Shown here one piece after another: positions 50,549 through 62,541 of a stretch of DNA of 64,000 bases. The notes below the pieces were generated by a model, which had not been told where the DNA came from, ran no database searches, and saw only the letters and a list, made by a program, of their open reading frames with translations. Numbering within the stretch: the first letter of the stretch is position 1; every line of letters starts with the position of its first letter. Origin of the DNA: Pseudoramibacter fermentans (GTDB lineage Bacteria > Bacillota > Clostridia > Eubacteriales > Eubacteriaceae); assembly GCA_009493725.1 (NCBI GenBank), contig VOGB01000004.1, positions 915,091 to 979,090 of the forward strand, read 5' to 3'. The position numbers were made by a program, and so were the translations under genes.

Positions 50549-50877
50549 AAAAAACCGCACAAATTCATTCTGACTTTGGTTTTCGTTAACATCTATCAGA
50601 ATGAACCTGTGCGGCTCGTTCTTCATATTTTATCCTATTTTTAGCATACCTTAACAAAGGCATGTACATTTTAAAAAAATTTTCTTATCCCTACAGATAA
50701 TAAGTCTCTCAAAAAAACTTTTTAAATCATCCCGGTCTGCTTCAGTATGGTACGATCGGACAGCTTACTCCATACCTATCGTGATTCGCTTCACGCAACT
50801 GGTACAGCAACTTCAGTACCACCGGCCTGTACACTCGCCGTTATGATACCTGCATCCATTATCCTGCAATGGCATAA
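50549..50877 (-). ncRNA. Candidate structured non-coding RNA, about 330 bases, family not recognised
   Basis: A consensus minus-strand promoter (50884-50912) and a strong terminator bound this unit, and it contains no reading frame of note. From the 5' end, visible stems are CCATT/AATGG, an outer CCGGT/ACCGG closing a multiloop, GGTAC/GTACC, CGTGA/TCACG and GTATGG/CCATAC. These are followed by CTTAT/ATAAG, ATGCCTT/AAGGTAT and the 3' terminator stem. The terminator is 19 positions long (50555-50573 with 50596-50614; the two exceptions are G-U pairs on this strand) and is followed by six T residues. No known RNA class was identified from memory. Confidence 0.65.
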
Positions 50878-50883
50878 TTGTAA

Positions 50884-50912
50884 TATATCACATTTCATGA
50901 TTTTTGTCAAAT
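50884..50912 (-). promoter_or_regulatory. Promoter of the candidate ncRNA
   Basis: Perfect TTGACA, 17-base spacer and TATATT on the minus strand. No coding gene follows it, only the structured RNA region. Confidence 0.75.
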
Positions 50913-50922
50913 TAGCTTTATG

Positions 50923-50931
50923 GTATAATGA
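50923..50931 (+). promoter_or_regulatory. Extended -10 promoter of the restriction-modification gene
   Basis: TGG before TATAAT on the plus strand, 29 bases before the MmeI-like ATG; it is back-to-back with the ncRNA promoter. Confidence 0.55.
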
Positions 50932-50960
50932 AAATGATTTAAGATTAGAGAGGATTTAAC

Positions 50961-53774
50961 ATGACAGACGCAGAACAGCGCGAAGCTGCGCGACAATTCG
51001 CGAACAAATGGAAGGACGGCGGGGATGAAAAACAGGACTGCCATCCGTACTGGATTGAATTATTGCAGGATGTGCTCGGTGTGGCGCACGTCACGAATTA
51101 TATTGATTTCGAAAAGCCCGTAAAGCTGCCGGAAGGCGACGGCAAAATCCACACGCGCTACATCGACGGCTACATCGCGGACGTGAAAGTTTTGATCGAG
51201 CAGAAAGGTTCTGTTCATCAACTTGACGAAAAAGAGCCGCAATCCGGCGGCGGGATGTTAACGCCTTACGAGCAAGCGAAGCGCTACAACGACAATCTGC
51301 CGTTTGATGAAAAAGCGCGCTGGATCGTGACTTGCAACTTCAAGGAAATCTGGATTTACGACATGAACGCCCGCGTGCCGGAGCCGGACAAGATCGCCCT
51401 GCCGGAACTGCCCAACAAAGTACCGATGCTCAACTTTCTCGTCAAGCACGACGTGAAGCAGATTTCGCACGAAATGCAGGTGTCTATCGCCGCCGGGGAG
51501 CTTGTCGGCAAAATCTACGACGCTTTCGCAAAGCAGTTCGGCATTCCGGATAAAGTGCCGAAAAACGAAGCGCCGGAACAAAAAGCCCAGCGCGAAGCCG
51601 ATTTAAAGAGCTTAAACGCCTTGTGCGTGCGCCTCGTCTTTTGCTTTTACGCAGAAGACGCCGGGATTTTCGAGCGCGCGTCATTCCACGATTATCTCGC
51701 GAGTTTTGAGCCGTCACGCCTGCGCGAAGCGCTAAAAAACTTGTTTAAAATATTGGACACGCCGGTGAACGCCCGCGACCGCTTCCTGACCGACGACCTT
51801 GCGGCCTTCCCCTACGTCAACGGCGGCCTATTTGCGGACGAATCCGTCGAGATCCCGCCGATTACAGACGCGTTAAAAACGCTGCTCGTCGTCGACGCGT
51901 CGGAAAACTTTGACTGGCGCGCGATATCGCCGACAATTTTCGGCGCGGTGTTCGAATCCACGTTGAACCCCGAAACGCGCCGCAAGGGCGGCATGCACTA
52001 CACCTCGATCGAAAACATCCACAAGGTGATCGACCCGCTGTTCTTAGACGATTTAAAGGCGGAACTCACTGACATCCTCGCCATCCCCGGCAAACGCAAA
52101 CGCGAAAACGCGTTAAAAGCGTATCAAGACAAGCTTGCGTCGCTGACGTTTCTCGACCCAGCATGCGGTTCCGGCAATTTTTTAACGGAAACGTACTTGA
52201 GCCTGCGACAATTAGAGAACCGCGTGATCACGTCACTTTCCGGCGGGCAGGTTGTGATGGGCGAAGCGTTTGACCCGATTAAGGTGAAAATCAACCAGTT
52301 TTACGGCATCGAGGTCAACGATTTTGCCGTGACGGTCGCGAAAACGGCTCTTTGGATTGCAGAAAGCCAGATGATGCAGGCGACGCAGGCGATTATCCAT
52401 CAGGAGCTGGATTTTTTGCCGTTGACCACCAACGCCAACATCGTCGAAGGCAACGCCCTGAGAATCGAATGGCAAAGCGTTGTCACAGCGGAAAAGCTAA
52501 ACTACATCATGGGCAATCCTCCGTTTGTGGGTGCACGCCTCATGTCAAAAGAACAAAAGGCTGATATTGTTGATATTTTCGGAAAAATCAAGAACGTTGG
52601 CAACTTGGATTATGTCAGTGGCTGGTATAAAAAAGCAAGCGACATGATGCAGAACAACGCCATTCGTGCTGCGCTGGTTTCGACCAATTCTGTTTCACAG
52701 GGCGAAACGGTCGCAAATCTCTGGGAACCGCTTTTTGCCGATGGTGTTCATATTGATTTTGCTTACAGAACATTTAGGTGGGACAGCGAAGCCAGTGATA
52801 AAGCGCATGTGCACTGCGTCATTATCGGATTCAGTACGGCGAAAAACGACAAACCGAAAGTTATTTATACAGACGATCAGAAAGAAACCGTTGGTCATAT
52901 CAACGCTTATTTGATTGACGGTGAAGATATTTTTGTAGAAAGACGAACTAAACCGATTTGCGATGAGCCTGAATTATTAACAGGAAGCCAAAGAATAGAT
53001 AATAATGAATATATATTTACCAAAGAGGAAAAAGACCATTTTATACAAGATGAGCCTTTGTCAAGAAATTATTTCCATCGTTGGTATGGTGCAGAAGAAT
53101 ACATAAACAACAAAGAAAGATGGTGTCTATGGCTTGGGAACTGTGAACCACACGAACTAAGAAAAATGCCAAAAGTTCTTGAATTAGTAAAGCATGTAAA
53201 GGAATATCGAGAAAAAAGTAAAAGAACAGCTACAAGAAGAGCGGCTGATAATCCAACGCATTTTGGCCTTGAAGTTATTCCAGATTCTAATTTTATCATT
53301 ATTCCGGTTGTATCATCTGAAAGAAGAAGATATATCCCCATGGGAATCATGCAACCAAAAGTAATTTGCAGTAATCAGGTAAACTTAATCCCGAATGCAA
53401 CTATTTATCATTTTGGTATTTTAACATCCAACGTCCACATGGCCTGGGTTCGAACGGTTTGCGGTAGATTAAAGAGCGATTACCGTTACTCAAAAAACAT
53501 CGTCTATAACAATTTCCCCTGGCCTTCCCCGACGGATGCGCAGAAAGCGAAAATCGAGAAAACGGCGCAGGCGATTTTAGATGTGCGCGCGGATTTTCCG
53601 GACAGCTCATTAGCCGATTTATACGATCCGCTGACCATGCCGCCAAAACTCTTAAAAGCCCACCAGCAAAACGACCGCGCCGTCATGGCCGCCTACGGCT
53701 TTACCACCAAAATGAGTGAAGTCGACTGTGTCGCCGCGCTGATGAAGCTGTATCAGGGAATGACGAAAAAGTAA
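50961..53774 (+). CDS. MmeI-like type IIL restriction-modification fusion enzyme
   Basis: 937 residues combining nuclease, methyltransferase and specificity domains. The N-terminal nuclease has YIDGYIADVKVLIEQK: Asp69 and Glu80-x-Lys82, the PD-(D/E)xK arrangement of the MmeI family. The N6-adenine methyltransferase has motif I DPACGSGNF (about 398) and motif IV NPPF (about 517). The later region (about 530-840) should contain the target recognition domain. It is clearly AT-richer than the flanks, which suggests exchange of specificity. AGAGGA precedes the ATG. The site is unknown. Probably protects the host or stabilises the element. Confidence 0.85.
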   Translation: MTDAEQREAARQFANKWKDGGDEKQDCHPYWIELLQDVLGVAHVTNYIDFEKPVKLPEGDGKIHTRYIDGYIADVKVLIEQKGSVHQLDEKEPQSGGGMLTPYEQAKRYNDNLPFDEKARWIVTCNFKEIWIYDMNARVPEPDKIALPELPNKVPMLNFLVKHDVKQISHEMQVSIAAGELVGKIYDAFAKQFGIPDKVPKNEAPEQKAQREADLKSLNALCVRLVFCFYAEDAGIFERASFHDYLASFEPSRLREALKNLFKILDTPVNARDRFLTDDLAAFPYVNGGLFADESVEIPPITDALKTLLVVDASENFDWRAISPTIFGAVFESTLNPETRRKGGMHYTSIENIHKVIDPLFLDDLKAELTDILAIPGKRKRENALKAYQDKLASLTFLDPACGSGNFLTETYLSLRQLENRVITSLSGGQVVMGEAFDPIKVKINQFYGIEVNDFAVTVAKTALWIAESQMMQATQAIIHQELDFLPLTTNANIVEGNALRIEWQSVVTAEKLNYIMGNPPFVGARLMSKEQKADIVDIFGKIKNVGNLDYVSGWYKKASDMMQNNAIRAALVSTNSVSQGETVANLWEPLFADGVHIDFAYRTFRWDSEASDKAHVHCVIIGFSTAKNDKPKVIYTDDQKETVGHINAYLIDGEDIFVERRTKPICDEPELLTGSQRIDNNEYIFTKEEKDHFIQDEPLSRNYFHRWYGAEEYINNKERWCLWLGNCEPHELRKMPKVLELVKHVKEYREKSKRTATRRAADNPTHFGLEVIPDSNFIIIPVVSSERRRYIPMGIMQPKVICSNQVNLIPNATIYHFGILTSNVHMAWVRTVCGRLKSDYRYSKNIVYNNFPWPSPTDAQKAKIEKTAQAILDVRADFPDSSLADLYDPLTMPPKLLKAHQQNDRAVMAAYGFTTKMSEVDCVAALMKLYQGMTKK

Positions 53775-53807
53775 CAAAACGAATAGCGTTTATGTTAGAA
53801 TTCAATC

Positions 53808-54209
53808 ATGTTTAATCCAGACGTAAAAGATTTAGGCACGCTCAATATTGAAATTTACCGCTGTATCACTGAAGAAATCGCGACTGATCGTGTCATTATA
53901 TCTGAAGAACAACTCACACACATGGCAAAACATCATCCAGAAGCGTACGAAGAAACGCTGATCGATTTAAAATCAACTATCCAAAGCCCGGAGTACATTT
54001 TCAAAGATGATAAACATGCAAATACAGGGTTAGTCGCTAAACACATCAACGCAAATAACGAAAGTTTATATATCGTGTTGCGTATTTGCACCAATTCAAA
54101 AGGAGGCTCTTTAGCTAACTCTGTTATTTCAGGATGGAAAATTAGCCAAAAGCGCCTTGAAAACTACTTGCGCCACAAAACGGTGCTTTACAAAAATGAG
54201 CAATCCTGA
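53808..54209 (+). CDS. PBECR-like (phage barnase-EndoU-colicin-RelE-like nuclease fold) protein
   Basis: 133 residues. The pattern DRVIISEEQLTHMAKHHPEAYEE, IQSPEYIFKDDKHANTGLVAKHI, LYIVLRICT and NSVISGWKISQKRLENYLRHKTVLYKNE matches the PBECR-type domain seen in phage and mobile-element proteins. Members are predicted RNases, often in toxin or defence settings; activity here is not shown. It lies 33 bases after the restriction-modification gene and likely shares its transcript. No partner antitoxin gene was identified. Confidence 0.7.
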   Translation: MFNPDVKDLGTLNIEIYRCITEEIATDRVIISEEQLTHMAKHHPEAYEETLIDLKSTIQSPEYIFKDDKHANTGLVAKHINANNESLYIVLRICTNSKGGSLANSVISGWKISQKRLENYLRHKTVLYKNEQS

Positions 54210-54332
54210 TAAAATAATAATATAAAATAACTGAAAAACATTTGAGGTGGTAAATTTCGTTGCAACCACGCGCCCCTTGGGCTAAAAGAGATGCAGGAGC
54301 GGCGACGCCTGCCAAATGTTTGATTGTCAGTA

Positions 54333-54364
54333 TGGCGCTGGCCAATTTGGTCAGCGTCTTTTTT
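54333..54364 (+). terminator. Intrinsic terminator of the cargo operon
   Basis: A 10-bp stem (two G-T pairs) with a 5-base loop and seven T residues on the plus strand, 124 bases after the PBECR-like gene. Confidence 0.75.
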
Positions 54365-54653
54365 CGACCATTTTTAATAGGTGCAACAGCTTGCTCCTCA
54401 ACTTGGCACCTCTTGTCACTTGCTTTCCCTCTGGGCTTTTTCATTGTACCACGCTGCTCAGCCGGTCAATAGCAAGGTCTTGCGACCGATTATTGGAAAA
54501 CAAATAAGCCATAGCCCATTCACACCATATATTCAAGTGTTTATGTACTATGGCTTTTTGTTTTTGCCAAAAATCGCTATTGACAGTCTTGCGCTGCGTG
54601 GCCGCTGTACTTTCAGCCCAAGAGGGCAAATTCACTTAAAGGAGTACAGCAAA
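54365..54653. other. Intergenic region with paired promoter-like motifs and hairpin
   Basis: No convincing gene. A minus-strand TTGACC and TACAAT (54443-54469, 15-base spacer) precede an open frame without ribosome binding site (54142-54444). On the plus strand TTGACA at 54580-54585 sits in a similar context (GCTATTGAC...GCGTGG...GTAC on both strands). AAGCCATAG (54506-54514) pairs with CTATGGCTT (54548-54556) before a T-rich run, perhaps another terminator. Confidence 0.4.
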
Positions 54654-54941
54654 ATGACTAAAGATTCAACTTATCAGGGATGGCGGAATTACGAAACATG
54701 GTGTGCAGCGTTATGGATGAATAACGATTACGGCTTCGGCACCGAAGTCACCGAGTATATCAGTACCATCACCACCGATGGCGATTACGACGATCTGACC
54801 GGTGAACTTGCATTCTACCTGCAAAACTACGCGGAAGAAATCACACCAGATTTAGGCGCTTCAATGGCTGCAGACCTGCTCAATTACGCAATCGAGCAAG
54901 TTGACTTTTACGAAATCGCGGAAACCTACTTGATGGATTGA
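54654..54941 (+). CDS. DUF7249-like small acidic protein
   Basis: 95 residues starting MTKDSTYQGWRNYETWCAALWMNNDYG. The WRNYETWxxALWxxND opening is typical of DUF7249 proteins common in phages and conjugative elements. The rest is acidic (pI low by eye) and helical. Function unknown; some similar proteins resemble antirestriction factors in size and charge, but no homology is claimed. AAAGGAG lies nine bases before the ATG. An open frame extends upstream to 54381 but through a terminator hairpin, so it is rejected. Confidence 0.75.
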   Translation: MTKDSTYQGWRNYETWCAALWMNNDYGFGTEVTEYISTITTDGDYDDLTGELAFYLQNYAEEITPDLGASMAADLLNYAIEQVDFYEIAETYLMD

Positions 54942-54962
54942 GGGGACTCGTTCCCCTTTTTT
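54941..54962 (+). terminator. Terminator after the DUF7249-like gene
   Basis: AGGGGA and TCCCCT pair around a short loop; a run of six T residues follows. Confidence 0.75.
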
Positions 54963-54968
54963 GGTCGG

Positions 54969-56159
54969 TCAGATGTTATCGAGCTTTTGCAGTTCCTTGT
55001 TCAGTTTATTCTTTGATAGGCCGATATAAATGTCAAGTGTCGTTTGGATAGACGCGTGACCAAGTAATTGTGACACAACCTTGATGTCCATATCCCGTTC
55101 AAAAAGCTGCGTCGCAAACGTCCTACGCAAGGTGTGTGCACCGCGTTTCTTTGGATCAATCGCGCCGTTTGTCGCAGCAATCACTCGATTGTAAGTTTTT
55201 GTCAAAACCTTCGGACTGAGCACACCGCCACTTTTGCTCGTGACAACTTTATCCCTTGGTTTTTCCGCATGATTAGCATCAATCAATTCGAGTACGCATT
55301 TTCGCGCAATATCATTTAACGGCACCGTTCGATTCGAGCCTTTTGTTTTCGTCGAATTTTGGATAACTGGTTTCGTCTTTTCAACCAAATCAGAATCCAC
55401 ATCCTGTACATCAATCACAGTATGGCGAACGTGAATAGATTCCGGCTCATGCTTGTCGTCAAAGTTAATATCCCCGTAAAGCAAACCGCAAATTTCACCA
55501 GGACGCAATCCCGTTTGGAGTTCTAACATCAATGCCCAGCGATTTTTGCCGTAGCAATAAGTACCATTTTTGTACTTACCAAATAATTCTTTTTTAAAAA
55601 CGGTGATTTCTTTGTCATCAAGAAATAGCACCGGATGATCAGTACCCGTGTCATCCGATGGAACTGGGATCATATCACAGGGAGACTGCATAATCAGTTC
55701 GCCCTTCGCAAAATTACACATGGCGCGCACCGCATAATAAGCTTTACGCCGGGTGCTGATACTTTTACCGTCATCCTGCAACTGTTGCAACATATCCAAG
55801 ATATTATATTTGGTCAACTGTTGAACATTAACTTCGCCAATAATCGGAATCACCTGATATTCGACTGTTTTCACTAAGCGGTTAAAGCTGCTTGTTTTAA
55901 GTGAGAGTTTTTTTGCCGGGAGAAAATATTTGCGCATATAGGTTGTAACCGTGATGGTAGAATGTCTGGAAGGCATGATCGCAATATCTTTGAGATATGC
56001 TTCATATTTGCGGTAGACTTCTGCTTTGGAATGACCGTAAAATGATTTGCGTTTTTTATCACCATTCGCATAAGTGATCGTTTTAGAAAGTTCCCAGCGG
56101 CCATCGCTGCGTTTCCGTAAATACCCCATACCGTTACCATTTTTAGAAGTTTTTCTCAT
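54969..56159 (-). CDS. int: Tyrosine recombinase/integrase
   Basis: 396 residues. An N-terminal AP2-like arm-binding domain (GMGYLRKRSDGRWELSKTITYANGDKKRKSFYG) is followed by a SAM-like core-binding domain (about 70-160) and the catalytic domain. Catalytic residues are seen in TGLRPGE (Arg), HTLRRTFA (His-x-x-Arg), LGHAS (His) and DIYIG (Tyr). It integrates the element into tRNA-Trp, beside which it lies. The start is preceded by a weak AGGTA. A terminator (56330-56366) shields it from tRNA operon transcription. Confidence 0.93.
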   Translation of the reverse strand: MRKTSKNGNGMGYLRKRSDGRWELSKTITYANGDKKRKSFYGHSKAEVYRKYEAYLKDIAIMPSRHSTITVTTYMRKYFLPAKKLSLKTSSFNRLVKTVEYQVIPIIGEVNVQQLTKYNILDMLQQLQDDGKSISTRRKAYYAVRAMCNFAKGELIMQSPCDMIPVPSDDTGTDHPVLFLDDKEITVFKKELFGKYKNGTYCYGKNRWALMLELQTGLRPGEICGLLYGDINFDDKHEPESIHVRHTVIDVQDVDSDLVEKTKPVIQNSTKTKGSNRTVPLNDIARKCVLELIDANHAEKPRDKVVTSKSGGVLSPKVLTKTYNRVIAATNGAIDPKKRGAHTLRRTFATQLFERDMDIKVVSQLLGHASIQTTLDIYIGLSKNKLNKELQKLDNI

Positions 56160-56231
56160 ATCAAAATACCTCGATCTTTAGATTTAAAGATAAGGTAACG
56201 CAGCGTTGCGGACACCGTAGGACACTTAAAT

Positions 56232-56253
56232 TTGACCGCAATTTTGACCGCAA
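56232..56253. repeat. Paired TTGACCGCAA repeats near the integrase-side att
   Basis: TTGACCGCAA at 56232-56241 and 56244-56253, between int and the tRNA. They correspond to the TTGACCTCAA pair at the opposite end and are candidate integrase arm sites. Confidence 0.5.
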
Positions 56254-56329
56254 TAAGTGCGGAAAATGCAGGAAAAAAGCGGATATTGTTCTTAATTTAA
56301 TACAATATTTCTTTTTAGAAAAACGCATG

Positions 56330-56366
56330 AAAAAACCGGAAACCCACATAAATACAAGGCTTCCGG
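56330..56366 (-). terminator. Element-borne terminator directly after tRNA-Trp
   Basis: CCGGAA and TTCCGG (with inner GCC/GGG pairing) form a stem followed by six T residues on the minus strand, 20 bases beyond the tRNA CCA. It replaces the displaced native terminator at 45778-45807. Confidence 0.7.
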
Positions 56367-56382
56367 CTACATTTTAAACATA

Positions 56383-56432
56383 AAAAATGGCAGGGGCAGA
56401 AGGATTTGAACCCTCGGCACGTGGTTTTGGAG
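56383..56432. repeat. Attachment site, integrase-proximal copy inside tRNA-Trp
   Basis: 50 bases identical to 45808-45857, here continuing into the intact tRNA-Trp. The shared part starts in the anticodon loop, so strand exchange lies in the tRNA 3' half or anticodon loop. Confidence 0.92.
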
Positions 56433-56463
56433 ACCACTGCTCTACCAACTGAGCTATACCCCT
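56388..56463 (-). tRNA. tRNA-Trp (anticodon CCA)
   Basis: 76 bases with encoded CCA. Acceptor AGGGGTA pairs with TGCCCCT; anticodon loop CTCCAAA. Last of the tRNA cluster and the integration target; the gene remains complete. Confidence 0.95.
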
Positions 56464-56472
56464 GCAAGGAAA

Positions 56473-56548
56473 TGGTGATCCATCGGGGATTTGAACCCCG
56501 GACACCCTGATTAAAAGTCAGATGCTCTACCAACTGAGCTAATGGATC
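56473..56548 (-). tRNA. tRNA-Lys (anticodon TTT)
   Basis: 76 bases with CCA. Acceptor GATCCAT pairs with ATGGATC; anticodon loop CTTTTAA. Confidence 0.95.
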
Positions 56549-56552
56549 ATAA

Positions 56553-56637
56553 TGGTGGGGAAAGATGGATTCGAACCATCGTAGACTAAGTCAACGGATT
56601 TACAGTCCGCCCCCTTTAGCCACTCGGGCATTTCCCC
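56553..56637 (-). tRNA. tRNA-Tyr (anticodon GTA)
   Basis: 85 bases with a long variable arm and CCA. Acceptor GGGGAAA pairs with TTTCCCC; anticodon loop CTGTAAA. Confidence 0.95.
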
Positions 56638-56648
56638 GAACATTAGAA

Positions 56649-56724
56649 TGGAGCTGACGGGCGGACTTGAACCGCCAACCTGCTGATTACAAATCAGCTG
56701 CTCTGCCAATTGAGCCACGTCAGC
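56649..56724 (-). tRNA. tRNA-Thr (anticodon TGT)
   Basis: 76 bases with CCA. Acceptor GCTGACG pairs with CGTCAGC; anticodon loop TTTGTAA. Confidence 0.95.
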
Positions 56725-56733
56725 ATATTAAAA

Positions 56734-56810
56734 TGGCGACCAGGATGAGGTTCGAACTCACGACCTCCAGCGTGACAGGCTGGCATTCTAACCAACTGAA
56801 CTACCTGGCC
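56734..56810 (-). tRNA. tRNA-Asp (anticodon GTC)
   Basis: 77 bases with CCA. Acceptor GGCCAGG pairs with CCTGGTC (one G-T); anticodon loop CTGTCAC. Confidence 0.95.
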
Positions 56811-56820
56811 GCTAAAAAAT

Positions 56821-56895
56821 TGGTGACCCCTGGGAGATTCGAACTCCCGTAGCCGCCGTGAAAGGGCGGTGTCTTAACCGCTTGACCAAGGGGCC
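56821..56895 (-). tRNA. tRNA-Glu (anticodon TTC)
   Basis: 75 bases with CCA. Acceptor GGCCCCT pairs with AGGGGTC; anticodon loop CTTTCAC. Confidence 0.95.
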
Positions 56896-56905
56896 TTAAA
56901 ATGAC

Positions 56906-56945
56906 TTAAAAAACGGATATGGAATTGAATGAACTCCATATCCGC
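56906..56945 (-). terminator. Intrinsic terminator after the rRNA operon and tRNA-Asn
   Basis: CGGATATGGA pairs exactly with TCCATATCCG and six T residues follow on the minus strand. It lies between tRNA-Asn and tRNA-Glu, so the six distal tRNAs depend on readthrough or their own promoter. Confidence 0.8.
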
Positions 56946-56955
56946 TAATTTTCAA

Positions 56956-57031
<76 letters not shown>

Positions 57032-57040
57032 CAATAAGAT

Positions 57041-57154
57041 TTCGCAACGATCTATCCTCCCAGGCAGCTGCCCGCCAAGTACTTTCGACGTGAGAGAGCT
57101 TAACTTCTGTGTTCGGGATGGGAACAGGTGTGTCCTCTCTGCTATAATCACGAA
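57041..57154 (-). rRNA. rrf: 5S ribosomal RNA
   Basis: About 114 bases. CACACCTGTTCCCATCCCGAACACAG and GAAGTTAAGCTC are the conserved 5S regions; the ends are placed by complementary TTCG/CGAA. Confidence 0.93.
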
Positions 57155-57280
57155 ATCATTATTAACTTTTTATATGGTAACATAGTTCAAAATAATTTGC
57201 AAGGATTAATTTGCTTATTAAATTGAATGTCTAGGTCACTCAAAACAACATAGAGTTTTTTAAGCGCTTAACACGTCTTT

Positions 57281-60152
<2,872 letters not shown>

Positions 60153-60269
60153 ATTTAACAAGATATGGTTCTCGTAGCTTTCATCGTTCTTTATGAACTT
60201 GAAATTGTGTTAATTGCTTTTTCTCTATGTTGTTTTCAATGACCTTTGTCATCTGTAAAAAAGATAACA

Positions 60270-60344
<75 letters not shown>

Positions 60345-60355
60345 ATGACTGTAAA

Positions 60356-60429
60356 TGGTGGAGATGAGGAGATTCGAACTCCTGACTCTGCTTGCAAGGC
60401 AGGCGCTCTCCCAACTGAGCTACACCCCC
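60356..60429 (-). tRNA. tRNA-Ala (anticodon TGC), two bases short
   Basis: Spacer tRNA with CCA; anticodon loop CTTGCAA and the G3-T70 wobble of tRNA-Ala. Only eight bases (GCAGAGTC) lie between the anticodon loop and the T stem, where ten are normal. This gives a 3-base variable loop and a mismatched first anticodon pair. It looks like loss of two G residues. Confidence 0.85.
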
Positions 60430-60501
60430 ATTACAGAATGGTGTACTTTTGTTGAGCAAGTCACACAAAAGAGAATGTACCATGACTCCCTGTTTTCTCC
60501 C

Positions 60502-62033
<1,532 letters not shown>

Positions 62034-62541
62034 TTACTCGAACAGCTTTCGCTGTTTTAAGTTCTATCTGGTTGCTTTGTTTATCCACAGTCTGCTCTGT
62101 GCTTCGATTTGAAAGCAGTTCTCACTGCTCCGGAATCTAAAGGTTTTTTGGTTTGTGTTTTCCAGGTTTTATGGTACTATTCTCTTTTCTATGACCTGCT
62201 GTCGCTTCAAGCGACAACTTCTTTATTTTACCAGCTCTCTTCGTTCTTGTCAAGAACTTTTTTGAAGTTTTTTAAATTTCTTTCAAAATTTTTAAAATCC
62301 TTCTGCCGTAAATGCGCTGAAACCCGCTTATTTACTTGCTTTCGAGCTGTTTAAGTTGTGGCTGTCTCTCGCGACAACGATATGTATTATACAGCATTCG
62401 TGTCAAACTTTTTTGCAGATTTTTTTAAATTATTTTCAGTTTCTTTTGAGGTCCTATTTCTTCGTAAATCAACCGGATTCTGGAGCACTCTCCAGGATCC
62501 GGTCTTGGCCTCTATCTATAATGATAGAATCGTGATTCTCT
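62034..62541. other. rRNA operon leader and intergenic region
   Basis: No gene. It holds the rrn promoter (62225-62253), a TGTCGCTT/AAGCGACA hairpin just downstream of it, a further TTGACA and TATAAT near 62391-62415 with poor spacing, and a strong hairpin at 62473-62502. The last lies just after the carbonic anhydrase stop and lacks a T-run. Confidence 0.5.
62225..62253 (-). promoter_or_regulatory. Predicted rRNA operon promoter
   Basis: Perfect TTGACA, 17-base spacer and TAAAAT on the minus strand, about 190 bases before the 16S 5' end. Confidence 0.8.

Larger units (their letters stand above)
45808..56432. mobile_element. 10.6-kb integrative (probably mobilizable) element in tRNA-Trp with CRESS-like Rep
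   Basis: Bounded by 50-bp direct repeats, with a tyrosine integrase at one end and an excisionase-like gene at the other. The core (46-50.3 kb, minus strand) encodes a HUH-SF3 Rep, a TcpA/FtsK-like ATPase and three accessory proteins, and holds a hairpin origin with iterons. Cargo on the plus strand is a MmeI-like restriction-modification enzyme, a PBECR-like protein and a DUF7249-like protein. No mating-pore genes are present, so transfer would depend on a helper. Streptococcal integrative mobilizable elements with Rep-type relaxases next to a TcpA coupling protein are a known precedent. The core is visibly more AT-rich than the chromosome. Confidence 0.88.

Noticed and set aside
50333..50644. 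103-residue plus-strand frame
   Set aside because: AT-rich, no ribosome binding site, overlaps hairpins and the terminator of the candidate RNA.
54142..54444. 100-residue minus-strand frame opposite the end of the PBECR-like gene
   Set aside because: There is no ribosome binding site, the -10/-35 spacing is only 15, and it runs through the plus-strand terminator. Kept only as a note in the intergenic entry.
54381..54653. N-terminal extension of the DUF7249-like protein to 54381
   Set aside because: The extension crosses a hairpin and T-run, and the family start with AGGAG upstream is at 54654.
45808..56432. Prophage
   Set aside because: No capsid, portal, terminase, tail or lysis genes; the gene set fits an integrative mobilizable element.
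62391..62415. Second rRNA promoter with TTGACA and TATAAT
   Set aside because: The two boxes are only 9 bases apart, so they cannot work together; noted in the leader entry only.
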